18,435 nucleotides of DNA from JAABRT01 sp038259155 (lineage in GTDB: Bacteria > Gemmatimonadota > Gemmatimonadetes > Gemmatimonadales > Gemmatimonadaceae). The notes beneath the pieces are model-generated. The model saw only the letters and a program-made list of their open reading frames with translations. It searched no databases and was not told the origin of the DNA. Shown one piece after another: positions 7,415 to 14,589 of this stretch. The position numbers and the translations under genes were made by a program. The stretch is from the NCBI GenBank assembly GCA_038259155.1, contig JBBSPE010000088.1:1-18435 (forward strand), written 5' to 3'. Within the stretch, counting starts at the first letter, position 1. Each line of letters starts with the position of its first letter.

Positions 7415-8665
7415 ATGATGCATCTTCTGGCAAAGCACATCGGGCAGGTGGTGGTGAGGGTTGTGGTGAAGGTCGTGGGTTCATGTGCGCTGCCGTGCGT
7501 GATGATCGCCTCCGTGATCGGCTGTGACTCCGATCCGCGGGCCGTGGCGCCGCCAGCGGAGGCCGCGTCAGCAGATACCGTGCTCCCGCCATTCAAGGAG
7601 ATCACGGCAGGCCGCCAGTTCACCTGTGCGCTCGATGAGGACGGCACCGCCTGGTGCTGGGGCGCGAACACCCGCGGCCAACTCGGTCTGGGCGACACGC
7701 TCGATCGCTTCGTGCCCACGCGACTGCAACAGTCCGTGCCGTTTGTTGGACTCGTCGCGGGCGAGAGCCACGTGTGTGCCACCGATGCCACGGGTGCCCT
7801 GCACTGCTGGGGTGACAACGCGAACTTCGCGCTTGGCGACACGCTGGTGCGCATTCAGGCGCGGCCGCGCACGGCAGCCGTCAGCGGCACACGCGTGGTG
7901 GCCGCCGGCCGGAACGTCACCTGTGTCATCGACCGCACACGCCGCACGTCCTGCTGGGGCAGTGATCAGCACGGCGAGCGCGGCGATGGCGCAGACTCGC
8001 TTGGCGCGACCGCGACACCGCAGACCGTGAGCACCAGCGTCGCGTTCGACTCCGTGGTGATCGGACGCATGCACGCCTGCGCGCTGGACGGCAGCGGCGC
8101 CGCTTGGTGCTGGGGTGATGGCGGCGCGCTGGGCGACGGCGCGGTGCAGGACCGGGATGCCCCGGTGCCGGTGCTCGGCGATCGCAAGTATACCCTGCTC
8201 GCGGCAGGCGAGAGCGTGTCCTGTGGGCTGGCGCAGGACAGTCTCGCGTTTTGCTGGGGCATCGCGTTCGACGGGCAGCTCGGCGCAGGCGATCCAGCCC
8301 GCCCCAACGGGTTCGCACCGGTCGCGGTGGCGGGCGCGCAGCGCTTCACCGCCATCACCGCCGGCCGCCACCGGGTGTGCGCGCTCGACGCCGCGGGCGC
8401 GGCCTGGTGCTGGGGCTCCAACTACAACGGGGGCCTGGGCAACAACAGCGGGGTGTCGTCCGCCGCGCCGGTACGGGTGCAAGGCACACGATCGTACACC
8501 GCAATCGCCGCCGGCGATTTTCACACGTGTGCGCTCGATCGCCAAGGTGAAGCGTGGTGCTGGGGGCAGAATGCCGACGCGCGCTCGGGTGGCGCGTTGG
8601 GCGACGGAACGGTGCGGAGCCGCTCGGTTCCCACGCGCGTTTCCTCCCTGCCCTCGCTGCCCTGA
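7415..8665 (+). CDS. RCC1-repeat (seven-bladed propeller) lipoprotein
   Basis: A 416-aa protein with an N-terminal hydrophobic segment ending in the lipobox SVIGC (C37), followed by DSD. It is therefore probably exported and lipid-anchored. The rest is seven RCC1 repeats of about 50 residues, starting near residues 64, 112, 161, 213, 261, 313 and 363. Each has the pattern 'aaG..hvCALd..G.awCWG.n..gqLGdG', enough for one closed seven-bladed propeller. Every blade carries two cysteines about ten residues apart. Such proteins are binding scaffolds and no enzymatic motif is seen. The start is uncertain. ATG 7415 and 7418 lack a Shine-Dalgarno, whereas GTG 7466 has GAGGG five nt upstream and would give a compact signal peptide (MKVVGSCALPCVMIASVIGC, 399 aa). 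The gene follows the acyltransferase by 38 bp, and no functional link is evident. Confidence 0.88.
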   Translation: MMHLLAKHIGQVVVRVVVKVVGSCALPCVMIASVIGCDSDPRAVAPPAEAASADTVLPPFKEITAGRQFTCALDEDGTAWCWGANTRGQLGLGDTLDRFVPTRLQQSVPFVGLVAGESHVCATDATGALHCWGDNANFALGDTLVRIQARPRTAAVSGTRVVAAGRNVTCVIDRTRRTSCWGSDQHGERGDGADSLGATATPQTVSTSVAFDSVVIGRMHACALDGSGAAWCWGDGGALGDGAVQDRDAPVPVLGDRKYTLLAAGESVSCGLAQDSLAFCWGIAFDGQLGAGDPARPNGFAPVAVAGAQRFTAITAGRHRVCALDAAGAAWCWGSNYNGGLGNNSGVSSAAPVRVQGTRSYTAIAAGDFHTCALDRQGEAWCWGQNADARSGGALGDGTVRSRSVPTRVSSLPSLP

Positions 8666-8737
8666 GACAATCGCAGCACGCACGCCCGTGCGCTATGCAT
8701 CACCTGGCGACGCGCGCCACGGGCAGCCAAACGGCGT

Positions 8738-9517
8738 TCAGGTCCCGATCACAAGCCCCCCATCAACAGGCAACACCGCCCCGTTGATGTAGCGTGCGGC
8801 GTCGGACACGAGAAAACAGTACGCTGCGGCCACATCATCCGGCGTTCCCAAACGGCCCGCCGGTGTATGTGCCGCCATCTGGGCAAGCACTTCCGGTGGA
8901 ATGGACGCGGTCATGTCCGTCGCAATGAAGCCCGGTGCCACGGCGTTCACGCGGATGTTGCGTTTGCCAAGTTCGCGCGCCCACACCTGCGTCATGCCCA
9001 CCACGCCGGCCTTGGCCGCCACGTAGTTCGTCTGGCCAAAGTTGCCCGTGCGCGCCACCACCGAGGTGGCATTCACGATGGCACCACCGCCACGTGCGAG
9101 CAGGTGCGGCACCACCACCTGCGTGCACGTGTAGACGCCTTTGAGGTTCACGGCAATCACCGCGTCAAAATCCGCCTCGGACATCCCGCCCACGACCTCA
9201 CCGTCCTTCACGCGCACCAACTGCGCGTCGCGAATGATGCCCGCGTTGTTGATGAGGATGTCAATGCCGCCGAACCGCGCCACGGTCGCAGCGGCCGCCG
9301 CCTCTACGTCGGTCCGGCTGCTCACATCCGTCGTCTGGACGAGCACCTCGTGTCCTTCGGACTGCAGCGTGTCCACTAGCGCCACTGCTGCCTCCGGCTG
9401 CCGATCCCAGATGGCCACCTGTGCACCACTCCGCGCCAGTCGCGCGACGGTCGCCAGCCCAATTCCGTTGGCGCCGCCAGTCACCACGGCGACACGTCCT
9501 GCGAGGTCGATGTGCAT
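8738..9517 (-). CDS. Short-chain dehydrogenase/reductase, FabG-like
   Basis: A 259-aa cytoplasmic classical SDR with a complete signature set: the cofactor loop TGGANGIG (13-20), NNAG (90-93), and the catalytic N124, S152, Y165 and K169 (YVAAK). The PG motif (APGFIATDM) follows at 195-202, and the C-terminal VDGG is at 251-254. An acidic residue at the end of beta-2 (D38 in AIWDRQ) usually favours NAD(H) over NADP(H). This fits a catabolic 3-hydroxyacyl or alcohol dehydrogenase at least as well as the NADPH-dependent 3-oxoacyl-ACP reductase of fatty acid synthesis. There is a small insertion around RVKDGEVVGG (102-111) that some FabG-like paralogues share. It is monocistronic, divergent from the DUF4403 gene and convergent with the RCC1 gene. 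The substrate is unknown. Confidence 0.92.
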   Translation of the reverse strand: MHIDLAGRVAVVTGGANGIGLATVARLARSGAQVAIWDRQPEAAVALVDTLQSEGHEVLVQTTDVSSRTDVEAAAAATVARFGGIDILINNAGIIRDAQLVRVKDGEVVGGMSEADFDAVIAVNLKGVYTCTQVVVPHLLARGGGAIVNATSVVARTGNFGQTNYVAAKAGVVGMTQVWARELGKRNIRVNAVAPGFIATDMTASIPPEVLAQMAAHTPAGRLGTPDDVAAAYCFLVSDAARYINGAVLPVDGGLVIGT

Positions 9518-9620
9518 GCCCAGAAGCTATGCTAAGGCCGCGCTTGGCACCACGACCGCTGCCCGCCAATGGGCCCGCGCCGCTTACTTGCGCTGTATCT
9601 CGGTCGGTATTTTTCATCCC

Positions 9621-11126
9621 ATGGCGATCTCCCGCGCGAACTCTCCGTGTCAGCCGGTGCCCACAAGCGCGCGTGGCGTGGCGCGCGGCCCGCTCTTGGT
9701 GCTGGGTCTCGCGTGCGCTGCGGCATCGCTCGCCGCGTGCGCCGAGCCGGTGACCATTGATGCCGCAGTGCCCACGTCCAGTGCAACCTTCGTCGCACCT
9801 GACATCCCGGACCTGGCGTCGTCCGTGGTGGATGCGCCAATCAGCATCGAATTGGGATCCACGCTGGAGCTGCTCGAGAGCGCTGTGCCCCGGACCTTCG
9901 GCGACATCGAACACCGCATCACCAACCCGAAAAATCGTCGGCAGGAGTTCGCGTTCGAGGCCACGCGCTCACCCTTCACGGTCTCGCTGGACGACGGACT
10001 GCTGACGCTCGGTACGGTCGTGAGCTATCAGGGACGCGGCTGGTACAATGCCTCGCTGCTGCCCGACGTCCGCGCGTCCTGTGGAACCGACGGGGCGCAG
10101 CCACGACTGCGCGCGCGACTGCAGACGCCGGTGGATATTTCTTCGGACTGGACGCTGCGCACGAAGGCACAACTCACTGGGCTTGCACCGTATTCGGACA
10201 CGGAACGGGACGCCTGTCGTGTCACCATTCTCGACATTGATGTCACGGAGCGCGTGGCGGATGCCGTGCGCGGCGTGATGCGCCGAGAGTTGCCCAAAGT
10301 GGACAGGAAGCTCGCCGGCTGGGACCTGCGGGATCGCGTGGACGGCTGGTACAACCAGATGAACCGACCCATTCGCGTGGCCGACAGTTTGTGGTTGTTG
10401 TTGCGCCCCGGTGCGGTCCGCCTGGGCAGCGTGAACACCACCGACTCCGCGCTTGTGATCGATGTGCGTCTCTTTGCAAACCCCGTGATCGTATCCGGTT
10501 CCGAGCCGGCGCGTACGGAGACTCCGCTGCCTCAACTGCAGCCCTCACAAGGCGACGTTGGCGACAGCGCACGCGTGCTGCTCGAGGCCAGCATTGGGTA
10601 CACCGTGGCCACCGACCTGCTGAGTGACCGGCTGATCGGGCGCAAGTTCTCGCGACTCGGGCGCCGAGTGACGGTGACGGGCGTGCGACTCGTGCCGGTG
10701 GGCGATGGCCGCATCGCGCTTGGGCTTCGCTTCATCGGCGCGCTGCAGGGTGAGGGGTGGCTGGTGGGCACGCCCAAGCTCGATGTGGCGAACGAAAGGC
10801 TCACGGTCCCCGACCTCGACTTCGACGTGGCCACCGGGGACGTGCTTGTGCAGGGCCTGGCGTTCCTTCGCACACCCGCCGTGCTCGCACAGCTGCGCGA
10901 CGCCGCCGTGCTGCCGCTCCGCGATCCGCTGGAGGCATTGCGCGAGAAGGTGGAAGGGGCGATCAATCGGGAACTCACAGACGGCGTGAAGCTTTCGGCT
11001 ACCCTTATGCGTGGCCGCTTGGTCGATGTGGTCGCCATGCCGTACGCGCTGATTGTTCGCGCGGAAGCGGTGGGCACTCTCGGCCTCGACATTGACCGCG
11101 AACTGTCGGTCAAGAAGCCGCTCTGA
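9621..11126 (+). CDS. DUF4403 family lipoprotein
   Basis: A 501-aa protein starting at ATG 9621. Residues 22-40 form a lipoprotein signal ending in SLAAC (C40). The mature part follows the DUF4403 pattern. An early beta-rich region (residues about 65-180) with 'sP..vs..dg.l.l...v.Y.grg' is followed by a conserved SCG-type cysteine (RASCGTDGA), then long amphipathic strands and helices with 'VRLGSVNTTDSALVIDVRLFANP' (about residues 270-292), and a C-terminal 'GTPKLDVANERLTVPDLDFDV' block. The function of the family is not known. A lipid-binding barrel has been considered for similar folds, but nothing here proves it. The frame stays open to 9141 on the 5' side, but that part is antisense to the SDR gene and lacks a signal peptide. 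It is followed after 15 nt by the SulP gene, probably as one operon. Confidence 0.82.
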   Translation: MAISRANSPCQPVPTSARGVARGPLLVLGLACAAASLAACAEPVTIDAAVPTSSATFVAPDIPDLASSVVDAPISIELGSTLELLESAVPRTFGDIEHRITNPKNRRQEFAFEATRSPFTVSLDDGLLTLGTVVSYQGRGWYNASLLPDVRASCGTDGAQPRLRARLQTPVDISSDWTLRTKAQLTGLAPYSDTERDACRVTILDIDVTERVADAVRGVMRRELPKVDRKLAGWDLRDRVDGWYNQMNRPIRVADSLWLLLRPGAVRLGSVNTTDSALVIDVRLFANPVIVSGSEPARTETPLPQLQPSQGDVGDSARVLLEASIGYTVATDLLSDRLIGRKFSRLGRRVTVTGVRLVPVGDGRIALGLRFIGALQGEGWLVGTPKLDVANERLTVPDLDFDVATGDVLVQGLAFLRTPAVLAQLRDAAVLPLRDPLEALREKVEGAINRELTDGVKLSATLMRGRLVDVVAMPYALIVRAEAVGTLGLDIDRELSVKKPL

Positions 11127-11141
11127 CTCTCTCGCATTCCC

Positions 11142-12623
11142 ATGTCTGTCGCTTCACTTCGTGCCCAGTGGTTCTCCAACGTTCGCAACGACATTCTCGC
11201 CGGGCTCGTGGTTGCCCTGGCGTTGATTCCTGAAGCCATCGCGTTCTCCATCATCGCGGGCGTGGACCCACGCGTGGGGCTGTACGCCTCGTTCGCCATT
11301 GCCGTGGTCATCGCGTTTGTTGGCGGTCGCCCCGGCATGATCTCCGCCGCCACCGGTGCGATGGCGCTGGTGATGGTGTTGCTCGTGCGCGACCACGGTC
11401 TGCCGTATCTGCTCGCCGCAACGCTGCTCACGGGCGTCCTGCAGATCCTTGCCGGTTGGGCGCGCCTGGGTTCGCTCATGCGGTTCGTGTCGCGTTCCGT
11501 GATCACCGGTTTCGTGAACGCGCTCGCGATCCTGATCTTTCTGGCGCAGGTGCCGGAGATGGCCATGGCGTCCACCGTGGGCCTCGCCATGATCGCCGGC
11601 GGACTCGGCATCATCTATCTGTTTCCGTACATCACGCGCAGTGTGCCGTCCCCGCTCGTGTGCATTCTGGTGCTCACCGCAATTTCCATTGGGCTCGGGC
11701 TTGATGTGCGCACCGTTGGTGACATGGGCGCGCTGCCCGACAGCCTCCCGCTGCTCGCGTGGCCGCAGGTGCCGCTCACGCTCGAGACGCTCGGCATCAT
11801 TGGGCCCGTCGCACTCACGCTCACCGCGGTGGGTCTGCTCGAATCCATGATGACCGCCACCATCGTGGACGATCTCACCGACACTTCCAGCAACAAGAAT
11901 CGCGAGTGCGTTGGCCAGGGTCTCGCCAACATTGCGTCCGGCCTCGTGGGCGGCATGGCGGGCTGTGCGATGATTGGTCAGTCGGTGATCAACGTGAAAT
12001 CCGGCGGACGCGGACGCCTGTCCACACTGGCGGCGGGCGTGCTGTTGCTCAGCATGATCCTCCTGCTCGGCGACTGGGTGGCGCGCATCCCCATGTCGGC
12101 GCTCGTGGCCGTGATGGTGATGGTGTCCATTGGCACGTTCAACTGGGCGTCGGTGATGGGCCTGCGCACACTGCCTCCCAGTTCGAGCGTCGTGATGCTT
12201 GCCACGGTGGCAGTGGTGGTGGTCACGCACGATCTCGCGAAGGGCGTGCTCGTGGGCGTGCTGCTCAGCGGCTTCTTCTTTGCCAGCAAGGTGGCGCGCC
12301 TGCTCATTGTGCGCACCGCCACGACAGACGACGGGCGAGCGCGCGAGTACACGGTCATGGGCCAGGTGTTCTTCGCGTCCGCCGATCGTTTCATCGCGTC
12401 GTTTGACTACAAGGAAGTCATCGAGCGCGTGCTCATTGACGTGACGCGCGCGCACTTCTGGGACATCACCGCCGTGAGTGCGCTCGACAAGGTTGTGATC
12501 AAGTTCCGACGCGAGGGCACCCTGGTGGAGGTGGTGGGCCTGAACGAGGCCAGCGCCACGCTCGTGGAGCGCTTTGCGGTGCACGACAAGGACGACAGCG
12601 TCGAGTTGGCGGGGGCGCACTGA
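11142..12623 (+). CDS. SulP family inorganic anion transporter with C-terminal STAS domain
   Basis: A 493-aa inner membrane protein. Residues about 15-390 hold some 10-14 hydrophobic segments with SulP hallmarks. These are ALIPEAIAFSIIAGVDPRVGLYASF at 27-51 (with the conserved PE..AFa..aGv.p..GLYaS), GRPGMISAATGAMALV, and SSNKNRECVGQGLANIASGLVGGM around 250-273 (the 'n.NqE..gqG.aNi..gl.gG' block). Residues 402-485 form a STAS domain (VMGQVFFASADRF, IDVTRAHFWDITAVSALDK). SulP proteins import sulfate, bicarbonate or dicarboxylates with Na+ or H+. The substrate cannot be read from sequence. A bicarbonate (BicA/SbtA-like) or sulfate role are both possible, and no carbon-fixation or sulfur genes are adjacent. 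The UspA-type gene begins 1 nt after its stop, which suggests coupled expression. Confidence 0.93.
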   Translation: MSVASLRAQWFSNVRNDILAGLVVALALIPEAIAFSIIAGVDPRVGLYASFAIAVVIAFVGGRPGMISAATGAMALVMVLLVRDHGLPYLLAATLLTGVLQILAGWARLGSLMRFVSRSVITGFVNALAILIFLAQVPEMAMASTVGLAMIAGGLGIIYLFPYITRSVPSPLVCILVLTAISIGLGLDVRTVGDMGALPDSLPLLAWPQVPLTLETLGIIGPVALTLTAVGLLESMMTATIVDDLTDTSSNKNRECVGQGLANIASGLVGGMAGCAMIGQSVINVKSGGRGRLSTLAAGVLLLSMILLLGDWVARIPMSALVAVMVMVSIGTFNWASVMGLRTLPPSSSVVMLATVAVVVVTHDLAKGVLVGVLLSGFFFASKVARLLIVRTATTDDGRAREYTVMGQVFFASADRFIASFDYKEVIERVLIDVTRAHFWDITAVSALDKVVIKFRREGTLVEVVGLNEASATLVERFAVHDKDDSVELAGAH

Positions 12624-12624
12624 C

Positions 12625-13500
12625 ATGACCGTGCCCATGCCGCACAATCGTCGCGTGCTCGCCTGCGTGGACCAGTCCCACTTTGCGGAGTACGTGGCCG
12701 ACTATGCCGCGTGGTGCGCGACGGCCGTGCACCTGCCACTCGAGTTCCTGCACATCCTCGATCGCCATCCGGAGCGCGGCAGCGGTGAGGACCACAGCGG
12801 TGCGATTGGCGTGGGCGCCAACGATGCCCTGCTCACCACGCTCGTGGAGCAGGAAGCCGCGCGGAACGTGGCCGCGCGCGAAGCGGGGCGGCAGTTTCTC
12901 GCCGGCCTGAGTGCGCGCGCGGCCGCTTGCGGCGTGGAGAATCCCAGCATGCGGCAGCGCTACGGCGAGCTCGAAGAGACGCTCGTGGAGCAGGAGCCCG
13001 ACGTGGAGCTCTTTGTGCTCGGCCGGCGCGGCGAGTCGGCCGAGGTTACGGGCCGCGACCTGGGGCGCAACCTGGAGCGCGTGGTGCGGGCCCTGCACCG
13101 CCCCATCTTGGCGGTCTCAGAGCCGTTTACGCAGCCGCACCGCGTCATGATCGCCTTTGACGGCGGCGCCGTCACGCGTCGCGGCGTCGAGTTTGTGGCC
13201 GAGAGTCCGCTGTTTGCCGGATTGTCGGTGGACGTCGTGATGGCTGGTGAGCTCGGCCGCCGCGGCCACGTGCATCTGGCGTGGGCGCAGCGCTCGCTCG
13301 ACGCGGCTTCTCGCACCGCCGAGTGCCTCGTGCTGCCGGGCGATCCGGAACACGAGATCGCGCGTGCCATCGTCGATCGTGGCGTGGACCTGCTCGTGAT
13401 GGGTGCCTACAGCCATTCCGTGGTGCGTCGGCTGTTCATGGGCAGTCGGACGTCGGATCTGCTGCGGGCGGCGACAGTGCCCACGTTGCTTGTGCGGTAG
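12625..13500 (+). CDS. Tandem universal stress protein (UspA family)
   Basis: A 291-aa cytoplasmic protein with two Usp domains. Domain 1 (about residues 8-170) begins RRVLACVDQSHFAEYVADYA, with the family's early Asp. Its nucleotide loop is degenerate (LGRRGESAEVTGRDLGRN). Domain 2 (about 171-291) begins HRVMIAFDGGAVTRRGVEF. It ends with MGAYSHSVVRRLFMGSRTSDLL...VPTLLVR, close to the ATP-binding G-x2-G-x9-G-S/T motif except that the second Gly is Ser. The protein may therefore bind nucleotide, at least through domain 2. The ATG lies 1 nt beyond the SulP stop (TGAcATG), so translation is probably coupled. SulP-Usp pairs occur in other bacteria, and the Usp protein is thought to adjust the transporter or signal stress, which here is inference. 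The frame is open upstream, but that part lies inside SulP. Confidence 0.9.
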   Translation: MTVPMPHNRRVLACVDQSHFAEYVADYAAWCATAVHLPLEFLHILDRHPERGSGEDHSGAIGVGANDALLTTLVEQEAARNVAAREAGRQFLAGLSARAAACGVENPSMRQRYGELEETLVEQEPDVELFVLGRRGESAEVTGRDLGRNLERVVRALHRPILAVSEPFTQPHRVMIAFDGGAVTRRGVEFVAESPLFAGLSVDVVMAGELGRRGHVHLAWAQRSLDAASRTAECLVLPGDPEHEIARAIVDRGVDLLVMGAYSHSVVRRLFMGSRTSDLLRAATVPTLLVR

Positions 13501-13530
13501 CTGGGTTGCCCTGCGCTGTGCGGGATGTGT

Positions 13531-14589
13531 TCAGTCGCGAGGCGTCGCGGCGATGAAATCAACGACGATGCGCGCGAACTCCGCACCCTTCTGTTCCTGT
13601 AAAAAATGTCCGGCGCCTTTGATGGTCGTGTGCGGCTGGCCTTTCGTGCCCGGCACGCGCTTCAGAAACGTTTTGTCACCGCCTTTTGTGATCGGATCAC
13701 CATCGCTGAAGGCGGTGAGGAACGGCTTCTCCCATTGTTCGTATACCGCCCAGGCGCGCTTGTTGGGGCCGGACGCTGGATCTTTCTCGGAAATTGGCAC
13801 AAGCAGCGGCAGAATGAGCGGGCCGGCCTTGTAGGACGAGTCGGGGAAGGGCGCATCGTAGGCGGCGGCCAGAATACCCTCGCCCTGTGATGCCAGCATA
13901 GCCCCGATCGGCATGTCACCAACCGCGTTCATTCGTTCGACAGCCGCGCGCCATGCCATGAAGGCGGGGCCGAGCGGCGTTTCGGGCCCGCCGGTGGGCA
14001 GGCCGCCATTGGCCAGTACGATACGGGCGAAGCGATCCGGGTTCTCCGCCGCCACGCGCAGCCCGATGAGACTCCCCCAATCCTGGACGACGAGCGTGAT
14101 GTTCCGCAGGTCGAGGTCCTCGATCAACTCGGTGATCGCGGCGACCTGAAAGGCATAGGTGTGCGTTTCTTTCAGTTTCGGCTTGTCAGACTTGCCAAAG
14201 CCGATCAGGTCCGGAGCGATCACACGATGGCCGGCATCCGCCACGATCGGGATCATTTTTCGATAGAGATAGCTCCAGCTCGGCTCACCGTGCAACATCA
14301 GCACGGGGGCCGCCTCGGGATTGCCCTCATCGACATAGTGAACGCGATAGCCATCAACGTCGGCGTAGTGCGCGCGGAAGGAGTAGCCGGGCAGGTTTGC
14401 GAACCGTGCGTCCGGCGTGCGCAACGCATCCGTGCGAAGCGGAATGGTTTGCACGTCAGCGCCCGAGGACGCGGACGTCATCGGATCCACAGAATTGCTG
14501 GCGTTCGGGCGCGGGCTCCGCGCAGCGCATGCCGTCAAAAGCAGCGCCGCGGCGAGCGCACACCCGGGGCCAATTCGGGCTGGGGTCAT
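13531..14589 (-). CDS. Haloalkane dehalogenase-like alpha/beta hydrolase, lipoprotein
   Basis: A 352-aa protein beginning MTPARIGPGC with a lipobox LLTAC (C21), so it is predicted to be lipid-anchored outside the cytoplasm. From about residue 65 it closely follows haloalkane dehalogenase subfamily I (DhlA type). The oxyanion region is HGEPSWSYLYRKMIP (100-114), and APDLIGFGKSDKP follows at 125-137. The nucleophile elbow is VVQDWGS, with D170 and the halide-binding W171. The cap region includes MAWR, with W213 at the place of the second halide-binding Trp, and AAYDAPFPDSSYKAG (242-256). The acid is D298 (SDGDPITKG) and the base is H328 (GAGHFLQE). These enzymes hydrolyse a carbon-halogen bond to an alcohol and halide. 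A related hydrolase activity cannot be excluded. The ATG overlaps the stop of the upstream cytochrome/copper protein gene (ATGA), which suggests coupling. Convergent with the UspA gene, 30 bp away. Confidence 0.85.
   Translation of the reverse strand: MTPARIGPGCALAAALLLTACAARSPRPNASNSVDPMTSASSGADVQTIPLRTDALRTPDARFANLPGYSFRAHYADVDGYRVHYVDEGNPEAAPVLMLHGEPSWSYLYRKMIPIVADAGHRVIAPDLIGFGKSDKPKLKETHTYAFQVAAITELIEDLDLRNITLVVQDWGSLIGLRVAAENPDRFARIVLANGGLPTGGPETPLGPAFMAWRAAVERMNAVGDMPIGAMLASQGEGILAAAYDAPFPDSSYKAGPLILPLLVPISEKDPASGPNKRAWAVYEQWEKPFLTAFSDGDPITKGGDKTFLKRVPGTKGQPHTTIKGAGHFLQEQKGAEFARIVVDFIAATPRD

Noticed and set aside
8684..8724. GCCCGTG/CACGGGC inverted repeat between the convergent RCC1 and SDR genes
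   Set aside because: Only 7 bp with a 27-nt loop and no T-run on either side, so it is too weak to call a terminator.
9141..9620. 5' extension of the DUF4403 frame by 160 codons
   Set aside because: It is antisense to the SDR gene and would bury the lipoprotein signal; ATG 9621 puts the signal peptide at the N-terminus.
11154..12647. 497-codon open frame on the minus strand opposite the SulP gene
   Set aside because: Its His/Arg/Glu-rich product has no domain features and is the antisense shadow of a clear SulP gene in high-GC DNA.
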